The position numbers and the translations under genes were made by a program. From the NCBI GenBank assembly GCA_964511645.1, contig CAZEGV010000004.1, positions 1-64,000 of the forward strand: DNA of 64,000 bases, given 5' to 3'. The stretch comes from CAZEGV01 sp964511645 (lineage in GTDB: Bacteria > Bacteroidota > Bacteroidia > Cytophagales > JAAEPT01). Of the stretch, positions 36,541 through 44,966 are shown one piece after another (positions within the stretch are counted from its first letter, which is position 1; each line of letters starts with the position of its first letter). The notes under the pieces were generated by a model. The model saw only the letters and a list, made by a program, of their open reading frames with translations, did no database searches and was not told the origin of the DNA.

Positions 36541-36870
36541 TTAACAACATTTTTGTTTCGCAAGTATCATTTCAGAAATATCACCAATCATAAGTTCTAC
36601 TTGTTTCCACTTATCTTGATTGATACAATAACAAATATTTTTCCCTTCTATCGCCCCTTTTATCAATCCTACACGCTTTAGTTCTGATAAATGCCTAGAG
36701 ATAGTAGGCTGAGCCAATGGTAATTCCTCTACAATATCATTACAAATACAAGACGATGTATTGGCTAAATGTAGCACAATAGAAAGCCTTGCAGGATGAC
36801 CTACCGCTTTTAATATCTCTGCCATTTCGGTGATTTTAATAGAAAAACCATCTGTTTTTGTTATTCCCAT
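36541..36870 (-). CDS. arsR: ArsR/SmtB-family transcriptional repressor
   Basis: A 109-residue winged-helix repressor. The recognition helix lies in ELPLAQPTISRHLSELKRVG near 52-71 and the wing in GAIEGKNICYCIN. Candidate metalloid-binding cysteines are CIC just before the helix-turn-helix and the CYC and terminal KCC clusters. It should repress its own operon and release on binding arsenite or a similar metalloid. A perfect palindrome covers its start codon. Confidence 0.88.
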   Translation of the reverse strand: MGITKTDGFSIKITEMAEILKAVGHPARLSIVLHLANTSSCICNDIVEELPLAQPTISRHLSELKRVGLIKGAIEGKNICYCINQDKWKQVELMIGDISEMILAKQKCC

Positions 36871-36880
36871 ATTGCAATAT
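36869..36880. promoter_or_regulatory. Palindrome at arsR start, possible operator
   Basis: ATATTGCAATAT is a perfect 12-base palindrome that overlaps the arsR initiation codon and lies between divergent genes. ATAT-flanked dyads are usual for ArsR-family operators; the assignment is inference. Confidence 0.4.
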
Positions 36881-36968
36881 TAGAATATGTTTTTGACATT
36901 TGAAAGAAGATGAACAGTTTTATAAAAAAAATATCTATATTTATATATATACATCAACATTATTTAAT

Positions 36969-37934
36969 ATGAGAACGTTTTTATACCCTCTTTTAATTCT
37001 AATACTTGCTAGTTGCAGTCCTAAGGCACAAACTCAAACTGGTTTAATAAAATTGGATACCACTACTATTAAAGAAAAAATAATAAATGAAAATTTATTC
37101 ATTACACAGTGCGACACGCTAGACAAAAGGGATTTCATCATCTCTAGAAAAAGAAAAGATTTGTTCGTTTTTAAAGAAATGACTTTTTTGTACTGTAGTC
37201 CTTCACTTAATAATGAGGTAATAGACACCTTATATCTAAACGAAAAGACTAGGTCTTGGAGAGAGTTTAGTTTAACGACAACAGCGTATTGGAGCAAACC
37301 CGATTGGTACGAAGTGTATTTCAAAAATAAAAAAGGGTATTTATTTAGCAATGATTTAGCTAATTTACGATTAAGAGCGAGTAATGTTCTTGTAAAAGAA
37401 AACCCAGAAGGTGTCGGGGGAGTGCTACTAAAAAGTGTAGATAGCACCCACCAGTTAATTGACACAATAAGACTCAGAAAGAGCCACGGATACGGTATAC
37501 ACCCATTAACTAACAACGGATTAAATTTTAGTAAAAATGTACTTAAGTATCGTACATATAGGGAAAGTTGTCCTGGGACAAGTTCTATAAGTTAGATTGC
37601 TGTAGATAAAAATGGTCAATTAAAAAACATCATTGGGTCGTATCTTGGGGAGGAGTCTTATTCAACTGTCTTTTTTCCCTTAAAATTTGGGGAAAAGATT
37701 TTCTTAGTAGAAGAGGCTGATATTAATGGCATTTTTAACCAGAACACTGGTGAGTTAAGGATTTTCCCTTACCCAAAAGGTATAAAAGTACCTATTGAAG
37801 AATTAATAGTTGTTGTTACGGTTGACTTAGAAGAAGTTGACGATGAAGATGGTGACTTTCGCTATAACGAAGTTAATAAACGTACCCAATATTATAGGTG
37901 GGATGGTGAGAAGGCAGTTGAGGTAAAATTTTAA
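36969..37934 (+). pseudogene. Lipoprotein gene interrupted by one in-frame amber codon
   Basis: ATG at 36969 gives a lipoprotein signal (MRTFLYPLLILILASCSPKA, lipobox LASC) and an open frame to TAG at 37593-37595. The same frame then stays open for 112 codons (IAVDKNGQLKNIIGSYLG to VEVKF) until TAA at 37932-37934. The full product would be about 320 residues. The first part contains a possible SH3-like region (LFVFKEMTFLYC to YEVYFKNKKGYLFS). The downstream frame shows ordinary protein-like composition with no frame slip, so a single substitution explains the break. Function unknown. The truncated 208-residue form may still be made. Confidence 0.7.
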
Positions 37935-37943
37935 CATTAGTTA

Positions 37944-38045
37944 GGCTTAGGGATTGACGTGTAAATCCTTTTTTTTTAATCCTAAGTCAATAAAAAATAA
38001 AAAAAGATTGGGAACAGAAAGCCCGACCGTAGGGGAGAAATAGCC
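37944..38045 (-). repeat. Dispersed structured element, copy F
   Basis: Minus-strand copy. GGCT near 38042-38045 pairs with AGCC at 37944-37947. The central hairpin is an AT-rich version (ATCTTTTTTT against AAAAAAAGGAT) and the core is GGTCGGGC. It lies 9 bases past the lipoprotein stop but points the other way. Confidence 0.7.
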
Positions 38046-38110
38046 TCTTAAGTATAACGAAAGGTAAGCTCCTAATTATTGTTTTTTTATGATTATAATC
38101 AATAATAATT

Positions 38111-38118
38111 TATCTTTG
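38111..38118 (+). promoter_or_regulatory. Bacteroidota -7 element before nagA
   Basis: TATCTTTG is an exact match to TAnnTTTG, 23 bases before the nagA ATG, after an AT-rich stretch. Confidence 0.55.
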
Positions 38119-38141
38119 CAGTCACATCGTTAAAAGATATT

Positions 38142-39296
38142 ATGAAAAAATTATTCAAAAATGCTACAGTTCTCTCTGGAGAACATATTTTACCTCAACA
38201 TTCGGTACTGGTAGATGGAGATAGAATTGTAAATGTGGCAGAAAAAATTAACGAGAGTGCAGACACCGAAGTAATTGACCTTGATGGAGATTACTTGATG
38301 CCTGGGTTTATCGATTTACAAATCAATGGTGGTGGTGGTTCTTTTTTTACTAAGGATTTGGATGAAAATTCTTTAGAAACCATTTATAAATCTCATCTTA
38401 AGTGCGGAACTACAAGTTATTTACCCACTCTTATTTCTACTTCTATGGAGAATATCCAGACGGGAATAAAAGTAACAAAAAAAGCAATGGAAGAAGGTAA
38501 ATACGGGGTTTTAGGTTTACATATAGAAGGTCCTTTTTTTAATCCGATTAAGAAAGGTGCTCATTTCGAAAAATTCATTCATAGCCCATCTGATGATGAA
38601 ATTAATTTATTCACAAAAGACAGTGATACTATCAAATTAATGACTTTGGCACCAGAGGTAGTAAAGTCTGAGCAAATAGTTAAGCTGGTTCAGTCGGGTA
38701 TAAAAGTATCTGCTGGTCATAGTAATGCTAGCTTTGATGAGGCGATAGAGGGATTTGCTGCGGGGATTACAAAAGTAACTCATTTGTATAATGCGATGTC
38801 ACAATTAAATAGCAGAAACCCTGGACTTGTAGGTGCTTATCTTAATTCTAATGATACTTGGGGGGCAATTATTGTAGATGGGATTCATGTGGATTTGGCT
38901 TCGGTAAGGTTGGCTTATAGACTTAAGAAGGGACGTTTATTTTTAGTTTCTGACGCTTCTTTTATAGAGCACCCAGTAAACGAATTTGAATTTGATGGTT
39001 TCAAAATTCATTATGATAACGGGAATTATTATACTGACGATGATAAGTTGGCAGGTTCATCAATTAGTATGCACGATGCTTTCAAAAAATGTGTGGATGA
39101 GGTAGGAATTTCTATTTTTGAAACAATGCAGATGAGTTCTACTTTCCCTGCTCGCTATTTAGGCATAGAAAATGAGTATGGACATATCAAAAAAGGTTAT
39201 AAAGCTGATTTGGTAATTCTTGATAGATTTTTAGATATTAAAAAGGTAATAAAAAATGGGAAAGTCATAGAAAAAAAAGAGGCATGTCTAGTATAA
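38142..39296 (+). CDS. nagA: N-acetylglucosamine-6-phosphate deacetylase
   Basis: An amidohydrolase (384 aa) that removes the acetyl group from GlcNAc-6-P in amino-sugar and cell-wall recycling. Metal-site motifs are FIDLQINGGGG near 57-67 and LGLHIEGPFFN near 122-132, with E128. VSAGHSNASFDEA holds a ligand His, THLYNAMSQLNSR another, and LVSDASF the catalytic Asp. The end DLVILDRFLDIKKVIKNGKV closes the composite beta domain. No nagB or transporter is adjacent. Confidence 0.93.
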   Translation: MKKLFKNATVLSGEHILPQHSVLVDGDRIVNVAEKINESADTEVIDLDGDYLMPGFIDLQINGGGGSFFTKDLDENSLETIYKSHLKCGTTSYLPTLISTSMENIQTGIKVTKKAMEEGKYGVLGLHIEGPFFNPIKKGAHFEKFIHSPSDDEINLFTKDSDTIKLMTLAPEVVKSEQIVKLVQSGIKVSAGHSNASFDEAIEGFAAGITKVTHLYNAMSQLNSRNPGLVGAYLNSNDTWGAIIVDGIHVDLASVRLAYRLKKGRLFLVSDASFIEHPVNEFEFDGFKIHYDNGNYYTDDDKLAGSSISMHDAFKKCVDEVGISIFETMQMSSTFPARYLGIENEYGHIKKGYKADLVILDRFLDIKKVIKNGKVIEKKEACLV

Positions 39297-39329
39297 ATAT
39301 AGATTAGCTGTTATATTTGCATTCTTATT

Positions 39330-39403
39330 GGCCCCGTAGCTCAACTGAATAGAGCACTACATTACGGCTGTAGAGGTTTCAAGTTTGAATCTTGACGGGG
39401 TCA
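39330..39403 (+). tRNA. tRNA-Arg (anticodon ACG)
   Basis: A full 74-base cloverleaf. The acceptor GGCCCCG pairs with CGGGGTC (one G-U) and the D-stem is GCTC/GAGC. Anticodon stem CTACA/TGTAG encloses loop TTACGGC with ACG at 39364-39366. T-stem TCAAG/CTTGA encloses loop TTTGAAT. The discriminator is A and CCA is not encoded. The ACG wobble A would be edited to inosine to read CGN codons. Confidence 0.95.
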
Positions 39404-39406
39404 CTA

Positions 39407-39440
39407 AAAGCTCTTCAATTAATTTTGAAGAGCTTTTTTT
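39407..39440 (+). terminator. Rho-independent terminator after tRNA-Arg
   Basis: AAAGCTCTTCAA (39407-39418) and TTGAAGAGCTTT (39425-39436) give a 12-bp stem with a 6-base loop, followed by a T-run. Confidence 0.85.
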
Positions 39441-39529
39441 ATACTCTAACTTCTTTTTAAATTACCTACACAGACGAGCTGGCATCATATTTGTTTAACT
39501 CTTTGCTTATCACCAACAAATAAGAGGCT

Positions 39530-39718
39530 ATGAGTTACACTTTTATCTTGATTCAAGAAGTAAATTGTTTTAGTGGTTACATCAGTGAAGTACCTCAGGT
39601 AAGTTTTAGAAATGAGTCTAAAACCAACCTAAAACAACAACTAAGAGGGAAATTAAAACAAATCATAGGGGATGAAATCCTAAATGCAAAAATCAAGACT
39701 ATTGTAAAATTTCCTTGA
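39530..39718 (+). CDS. Small HicB-like protein
   Basis: A 62-residue protein whose first half (MSYTFILIQEVNCFSGYISE, then VPQVSFRNES) resembles the HicB antitoxin fold: a beta strand ending in I/L-x-E, then GYIPELPG-like text and a helix that often begins after a short loop (LKQQLRGKLKQIIG). No hicA toxin gene is adjacent, so it would be an orphan antitoxin or a domesticated relative. It ends 1 base before the convergent acyl-CoA reductase gene. The family is a guess from the pattern. Confidence 0.45.
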   Translation: MSYTFILIQEVNCFSGYISEVPQVSFRNESKTNLKQQLRGKLKQIIGDEILNAKIKTIVKFP

Positions 39719-39719
39719 T

Positions 39720-40730
39720 TTACATTTTTTGAAGAAAGTCAATTATATCTACACCGTCTGCATAATCACTAATTTTAGGCGATTGTGTTTGTCCCAAAAG
39801 TACAGACCCTTTTATACTTTTAATATTGCTTGCCACACATTGTAAAAATTCTTTTTGGTCTAAAACTTTCTTCTTCACCTCACCCAAGGTTTTGTACGTT
39901 TCATAAAACAATACTGAAAGAGGCGAATGCAATCCATCATCTTCTGTCACCATCAAAAAACCTGTGTCGAGATGCTCCCGCCCATTAATTAAATACACCG
40001 ACTTGTGATAATTATAATTATTATCATATTTATGCTGGTAAATAACTCGGCTATAAGACTGTAATGAGTCTAGCATAAAAACAAAATCATAACCTTCTGG
40101 CACATATACCTTAGTTACATTTCGACAACCCAGACCATAATATCTAAAAATATCTTTACCTAATGCTTCTATTTCTTCTTTGGACTCATCTCCCGACAGA
40201 ACTGCTACGGATGTTCTGCTTTTTCGTATCACGTTAGGCAGTTTACTAAAATACGTCTCAAAATATCTTGCTGTATTGTTGCTTCCTGTTGCAATTACTG
40301 CGTCTAGGTCATTCAGTACCAATTGCTCAACAAAATAAATTTTAAACTCACTTTCTATTTCTAACAAGTGATTGACCAAAAACTTAAGTAAAACTTCATC
40401 TTGTTGGCTCGGTTTTATATAAGCTTCACAACCACTCAATAAAACCATCAATAAATCATGAAATCCTACTGCAGGAATATTTCCAGCCATTACAATTCCT
40501 ATTTTTTTATCCAACGGAACCTTTAAGTCATATTGAGCCACAAAACTACTCATGTTGGATTCTTCTAATAAAACCTTGATTCCTTCTATTGCGGCGAGCA
40601 CACTTTCCTCGTCAAACCAAGCGTTATGAGCATGTGTAGCATGGATTAATTCTTCTAAATCATCTGGATGAATATGATTCAAATATCTCCCTAGACCTGA
40701 CAATGCACTGATTCTATTCTTTAAATCCAC
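39720..40730 (-). CDS. Acyl-CoA reductase (LuxC-like)
   Basis: A 336-residue aldehyde-dehydrogenase-fold protein of the LuxC-type acyl-CoA reductase family, reducing acyl-CoA or related thioesters to aldehydes. GIVMAGNIPAVGFHDLLMVLL near 77-97 is the characteristic segment, and VIATGSNNTARYFE near 139-152 contains the nucleotide loop. The probable active-site cysteine is in YYGLGCRNVTKVYVP near 199-213. The physiological substrate in this phylum is unclear. It is divergent from the ferredoxin gene, an arrangement I recognise from flavobacteria. Confidence 0.85.
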   Translation of the reverse strand: MDLKNRISALSGLGRYLNHIHPDDLEELIHATHAHNAWFDEESVLAAIEGIKVLLEESNMSSFVAQYDLKVPLDKKIGIVMAGNIPAVGFHDLLMVLLSGCEAYIKPSQQDEVLLKFLVNHLLEIESEFKIYFVEQLVLNDLDAVIATGSNNTARYFETYFSKLPNVIRKSRTSVAVLSGDESKEEIEALGKDIFRYYGLGCRNVTKVYVPEGYDFVFMLDSLQSYSRVIYQHKYDNNYNYHKSVYLINGREHLDTGFLMVTEDDGLHSPLSVLFYETYKTLGEVKKKVLDQKEFLQCVASNIKSIKGSVLLGQTQSPKISDYADGVDIIDFLQKM

Positions 40731-40803
40731 CTTAAAATAAGTTTTATTACTTCAATAAATACAAAACTAACATAATTTAGGTGTTTTTTTAGCTTTTAGT
40801 TAT

Positions 40804-40811
40804 TACCTTTG
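40804..40811 (+). promoter_or_regulatory. Bacteroidota -7 element before the ferredoxin gene
   Basis: TACCTTTG matches TAnnTTTG and lies 30 bases before the ferredoxin ATG in the gap to the divergent reductase gene. Confidence 0.5.
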
Positions 40812-40841
40812 CACCAATATCAAAAAACACAGAATACCAGT

Positions 40842-41216
40842 ATGGCTATTATTATAACAGAAGAATGTATCAACTGCGGAGCTTGTGAGCCAGAATGCCC
40901 AAATACTGCCATTTATGAAAATGGTGCTAATTGGAATTATGCAGAAGGTACTGAGCTAACCGAAATAGAGTTGGAAGACGGGAGTTCAATGGATGCGTCC
41001 GAAACTCAAGCACCTATTGAAGAGGCTGCTTTTGGTGCTAACGGAGAAGAGTTCTACTATATCGTCCCTACCAAGTGTACGGAATGTGTAGGTTTTCACG
41101 AAGAGCCTCAATGTGCGGCGGTATGCCCAGTAGATTGTTGCGTACCTGATCCTGATACAGAAGAAACAGAAGAAGAACTATTGGCTAAAAAGGCTTGGTT
41201 ACACGCCGAAGCTTAA
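40842..41216 (+). CDS. 2[4Fe-4S] ferredoxin
   Basis: A 124-residue acidic ferredoxin, starting at 40842 (MAIIITEECINCG). The two cluster motifs are CINCGACEPECP near 9-20 and CTECVGFHEEPQCAAVCP near 78-95. A long acidic insertion of about 45 residues (TEIELEDGSSMDASE) lies between them. The protein should carry electrons in the cytoplasm; the divergent acyl-CoA reductase uses NAD(P)H, so they need not be partners. An ATG at 40809 lies within the promoter and is not used. Confidence 0.92.
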   Translation: MAIIITEECINCGACEPECPNTAIYENGANWNYAEGTELTEIELEDGSSMDASETQAPIEEAAFGANGEEFYYIVPTKCTECVGFHEEPQCAAVCPVDCCVPDPDTEETEEELLAKKAWLHAEA

Positions 41217-41239
41217 AAGTTATTCACATATATACAAGC

Positions 41240-41271
41240 AAGCCTCTAGTTTTTGAACTAGAGGCTTTTTT
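41240..41271 (+). terminator. Rho-independent terminator after ferredoxin
   Basis: AAGCCTCTAGTT (41240-41251), loop TTTG, AACTAGAGGCTT (41256-41267), then T-run: a 12-bp perfect stem. Confidence 0.88.
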
Positions 41272-41328
41272 ATTTCCTTTTATTTCGACATTTTGGGTCG
41301 AGTTAAAATTTCAAACAATACTTTATAG

Positions 41329-42519
41329 ATGAATACAGTAGACAAATATAATTTCGCAGGTAAGAAAGCAATCGTTCGTGTAGATCTTAACGTTCCTTTG
41401 GACGGGAGTTTCAACATTTCAGACGAAACACGTATAAAAGCAATAATCCCGACGGTCAAAAAAATATTATCGGATGGTGGTTCTGCAATATTAATGTCTC
41501 ACTTAGGCAGACCTAAAAATGGTCCTGAAACAAAATTCTCTTTAAAACACATTGTATCCAAACTATCAGAAGTGTTTGGTGTAAATGTGAAATTTGCTAA
41601 TGACTGCATCGGTCAAGAGGCAAAAGACCTAACTTCAAACCTACAAGCAGGTGAAGTATTACTTTTAGAAAACCTTAGATTTCACAAAGAAGAAAAAGAA
41701 GGAGATATTGGGTTTGCAAAAAAATTAGCTGATTTAGGTGCTGATGTTTATGTAAACGATGCCTTCGGAACTGCTCATAGAGCCCACGCATCTACATCTG
41801 TAATTGCACAATTCTTTACAGAAAAAATGACTGGATACGTGATGACTGCGGAGCTAGAAACTGCTGACAAAGTACTTAACCACCCAATAAGACCATTTAC
41901 AGCGATTATGGGAGGTGCTAAAATCTCTGACAAAATATTAATTATCGAACAATTACTTGACAAAGTAGACAACCTTATTATAGGTGGTGGTATGAGTTAT
42001 ACTTTTGTAAAAGCACTTGGAGGAGAAATCGGTCAATCACTTTGCGAAAATGACAAACTAGACTACGCTCTAGAGATTATGGAGAAAGCAAAAGAGAAAG
42101 GGGTAAATCTTATTTTACCTGACGACACTTTGTGTGGAAATGATTTCAGCAATGACTCTGACACCTTACTAGTAAAAAGAGGTCATATACCAGCCGAATG
42201 GGAAGGAATGGATATCGGTCCTGAAACAAGGAAGTCTTTCGCTGAAATCATAAAAGCTTCTAAGACTATCATATGGAATGGTCCAATGGGTGTGTCTGAA
42301 TTTTCAAAATTTGCTCAAGGAACAATCGACATTGCTTACGCAGTAAAAGACGCTACCAAAAATGGTGCTTTCTCTCTAATCGGAGGGGGAGATTCTGCGG
42401 CTGCGGTTAATAATCTTGGCTTTGGTGATGACGTATCGTATATCTCTACTGGTGGTGGTGCATTACTAGAATACATGGAAGGGAAGACTTTGCCTGGTGT
42501 AGCTGCGATACAAGCTTAA
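41329..42519 (+). CDS. pgk: Phosphoglycerate kinase
   Basis: Glycolytic enzyme (396 aa) transferring phosphate from 1,3-bisphosphoglycerate to ADP. Signatures: KKAIVRVDLNVPLDG near 13-27, ILMSHLGRPK near 54-63, LLLENLRFHKEE near 110-121, TAHRAHASTS near 149-158, GAKISDKI near 197-204, WNGPMGVSEF near 320-329 and the nucleotide-binding LIGGGDSAAA near 350-359. Own transcript, with a strong terminator downstream. Confidence 0.96.
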   Translation: MNTVDKYNFAGKKAIVRVDLNVPLDGSFNISDETRIKAIIPTVKKILSDGGSAILMSHLGRPKNGPETKFSLKHIVSKLSEVFGVNVKFANDCIGQEAKDLTSNLQAGEVLLLENLRFHKEEKEGDIGFAKKLADLGADVYVNDAFGTAHRAHASTSVIAQFFTEKMTGYVMTAELETADKVLNHPIRPFTAIMGGAKISDKILIIEQLLDKVDNLIIGGGMSYTFVKALGGEIGQSLCENDKLDYALEIMEKAKEKGVNLILPDDTLCGNDFSNDSDTLLVKRGHIPAEWEGMDIGPETRKSFAEIIKASKTIIWNGPMGVSEFSKFAQGTIDIAYAVKDATKNGAFSLIGGGDSAAAVNNLGFGDDVSYISTGGGALLEYMEGKTLPGVAAIQA

Positions 42520-42537
42520 CCAAACTAATTTTCAAGT

Positions 42538-42577
42538 AAAAAGGACTCACAGTTTTATGAAATTGTGAGTCCTTTTT
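42538..42577 (+). terminator. Rho-independent terminator after pgk
   Basis: AAAAAGGACTCACA (42538-42551) and TGTGAGTCCTTTTT (42564-42577) form a 14-bp perfect stem whose A/T ends make it functional in both directions. Confidence 0.88.
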
Positions 42578-42629
42578 GTTTTGTAACAAACTATTTTTTT
42601 ACTAGATTAGATACTATAATCTTTTTATT

Positions 42630-44966
42630 ATGAGCGACAAACAAGTAGACATACGCAGTCTTGAACAAAGGCTAAATAATTTACTCAAAAAACAAGACGT
42701 TTTTTTTCGAGAGATTAAAGAAATCCGACACGATATATCTTTGCTAAAAGATGGATTTTCTATCTCAAGCCAAACAGAGCCTTCTCTAGTAAACGATAGC
42801 TTTGAATACAAACAAGCAGATACTAGCATTATCAAGCCTAGCTCACCATCTACAATGAAAGCACCTCGTGCTAAATCTAAAGCGATGGTGCCTGACCCTA
42901 TCATCAAACTACCTTCTAAAAAAGATTTAGAAAAATTCATTGGAGAAAACCTGATTAGTAAAATTGGGATTATCATTTTGATTATCGGCGTAGGGATTGG
43001 CACAAAGTATTCTATTGAGCACAATCTTGTAAGTCCACTCACACGTATTATCACTAGCTACTTAATGAGTATTGGTTTACTCGGGTTCGGGATTAAACTT
43101 AAAAAGAAATACACCAACTACAGTGCTGTATTAGTAAGTGGAGCTATTGCCATTCTTTATACCACCACCTTTTTGGCGTATAACTTATACGAACTCATCC
43201 CTCAACCTATTGCCTTTGTGCTCATGCTTGTTTTTACCATTTTCACGGTGATTACAGCCTTACATTACAACAAACAAGTCATTGCACATATTGGTCTTGT
43301 TGGGGCTTATGCCGTACCTGCACTGCTAAGTAGCTGTGGAGGAAACATTATTGTATTCTTCTCCTATATCGCTTTAATTAACTTTGGGATATTACTGATA
43401 TCAATCAAAAAGAATTGGAAGCCTCTTTACTACGCTGCTTTTGTACAAACGTGGTTAATATATGCTAGTTGGCTCATCGGACAATCAAACCTTCCCGAAG
43501 ATTTTAACATTGCAATTATTTTCTCAATTGTATTTTTCAGTATCTTTTATGTTACATTTCTCGCTTACAAACTACTCAAAAAAGAATGGTTCAACATTGG
43601 TGATATAGTATTGTTACTGGCTAATTCAGGCGTGTTTTATGGTATTGGAATGTACATTCTTGCAGAGCATCCTTCAGGAAAAGAATTACTTGGGATTTTC
43701 ACATTAATCAATGCCCTTATACATTTTGGAGTAAGTACGTTGCTACACAAACAAAAAGCTGTAGACAAAAACTTATTGCACCTTATCACTGGTTTAGTCT
43801 TAGTGTTTATCACTATTGCCATTCCTGTGCAGCTAGATGGGAATTGGGTAACATTGATTTGGGCAGCAGAAGCATTGGTTTTATTCTCTATCGGTAGAAT
43901 TAAAAAAGTTGCTATCTATGAAATCCTGTCCTACCCTCTTATAGCATTGGCTTCTTTTAGCTTAGTAGAAGATTGGGGAAATGCATACGGGTTTGTGGGT
44001 GGGCATTATACAGCTTCTACATTTTCGTTTTTATTCAATATTCATTTTGCTAGTAGTTTGTTTTGCTTAATTGCTTTAGGAACAATCACCTACCTACATT
44101 TTAAATATAAAGAAGCTTTTAAACCTCAGTTAACTCCTATCATCAGTTACGGGCTCGGTGGTCTTTTTATCATCGCTTTTTATCAAACTTTTAGGTTAGA
44201 AATAAATATGTTTTGGGATCAACTGTACTCACAATCATTTATCACACGAGGAGATACATACAGTTACAAAATCTATAACGATAACTATAAATACTTTGGG
44301 ACACTGTCTATCCTTTGCTACAGCATGGTATTTCTTGGAGCATTGTCTCTTGTTAATATACTAAAAATCAAAAACAAGACACTTGGAAAAATCAATCTAG
44401 GGCTTAACGGCTTACTTATACTTGTTTTCCTTTTGCAAGGGTTGTATACAATTAGCTTGTTACGTGACAATTATTTATTAGAAACGCCTGATTTTGAAAT
44501 TGGATCAAGTGTATTTATCGTTCGATATTTATCTATTGTATTATTTATTGGTTTCGTAATTCTTAGTAAGAAGTATATTGACAAAGCATTTGTTGATGTA
44601 AAACCAAAGCTCATTATCATTAGCGAAATAGCTCTTGCCATTATCGGCCTATGGATACTAAGTAGTGAAGTGGTGCAGTGGCTAAGTTTAAATGGAATTG
44701 CTAATACTTACAAACTAGGTATTAGTATTGTTTGGGGCGTATACGCTATTATCTTAATCGGAATTGGAGTTTGGAAAAAGAAGCCCCATATCAGAATACT
44801 CGCCTTAATCCTTTGTGCCATAGCTGTATTAAAGTTATTTATTTATGACATATCACACCTTAACACCATACACAAAACTATTGTTTTTGTAGCTTTAGGA
44901 ATAATATTACTCATCATATCATTTATTTACAATAAGTATGTTAAACATCTCGATAGTGAAAAATAA
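42630..44966 (+). CDS. DUF2339 polytopic membrane protein
   Basis: A 778-residue inner-membrane protein of the DUF2339 family. The N-terminal 40 residues are a short coiled coil (LEQRLNNLLKKQDVFFREI) and about 100 more are a soluble linker. FIGENLISKIGIIILIIGVG near 107-126 is the usual entry to some twenty hydrophobic helices. The function is unknown; a role in envelope or polysaccharide handling has been guessed for relatives. It overlaps the DUF3999 gene by 29 bases, and the two families are commonly paired. Confidence 0.85.
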   Translation: MSDKQVDIRSLEQRLNNLLKKQDVFFREIKEIRHDISLLKDGFSISSQTEPSLVNDSFEYKQADTSIIKPSSPSTMKAPRAKSKAMVPDPIIKLPSKKDLEKFIGENLISKIGIIILIIGVGIGTKYSIEHNLVSPLTRIITSYLMSIGLLGFGIKLKKKYTNYSAVLVSGAIAILYTTTFLAYNLYELIPQPIAFVLMLVFTIFTVITALHYNKQVIAHIGLVGAYAVPALLSSCGGNIIVFFSYIALINFGILLISIKKNWKPLYYAAFVQTWLIYASWLIGQSNLPEDFNIAIIFSIVFFSIFYVTFLAYKLLKKEWFNIGDIVLLLANSGVFYGIGMYILAEHPSGKELLGIFTLINALIHFGVSTLLHKQKAVDKNLLHLITGLVLVFITIAIPVQLDGNWVTLIWAAEALVLFSIGRIKKVAIYEILSYPLIALASFSLVEDWGNAYGFVGGHYTASTFSFLFNIHFASSLFCLIALGTITYLHFKYKEAFKPQLTPIISYGLGGLFIIAFYQTFRLEINMFWDQLYSQSFITRGDTYSYKIYNDNYKYFGTLSILCYSMVFLGALSLVNILKIKNKTLGKINLGLNGLLILVFLLQGLYTISLLRDNYLLETPDFEIGSSVFIVRYLSIVLFIGFVILSKKYIDKAFVDVKPKLIIISEIALAIIGLWILSSEVVQWLSLNGIANTYKLGISIVWGVYAIILIGIGVWKKKPHIRILALILCAIAVLKLFIYDISHLNTIHKTIVFVALGIILLIISFIYNKYVKHLDSEK

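Noticed and set aside
37034..37516. 160-codon minus-strand frame
   Set aside because: It is antisense to the lipoprotein gene, which has the lipobox and a longer consistent frame.
37593..37595. Recoding of TAG (and of TGA at 244) as an amino acid
   Set aside because: Both codons end other intact genes in the window and there is no sign of a recoding element; nonsense mutation is simpler.
42614..43054. 146-codon minus-strand frame
   Set aside because: Shadow of the DUF2339 coding region; no start context or domain.
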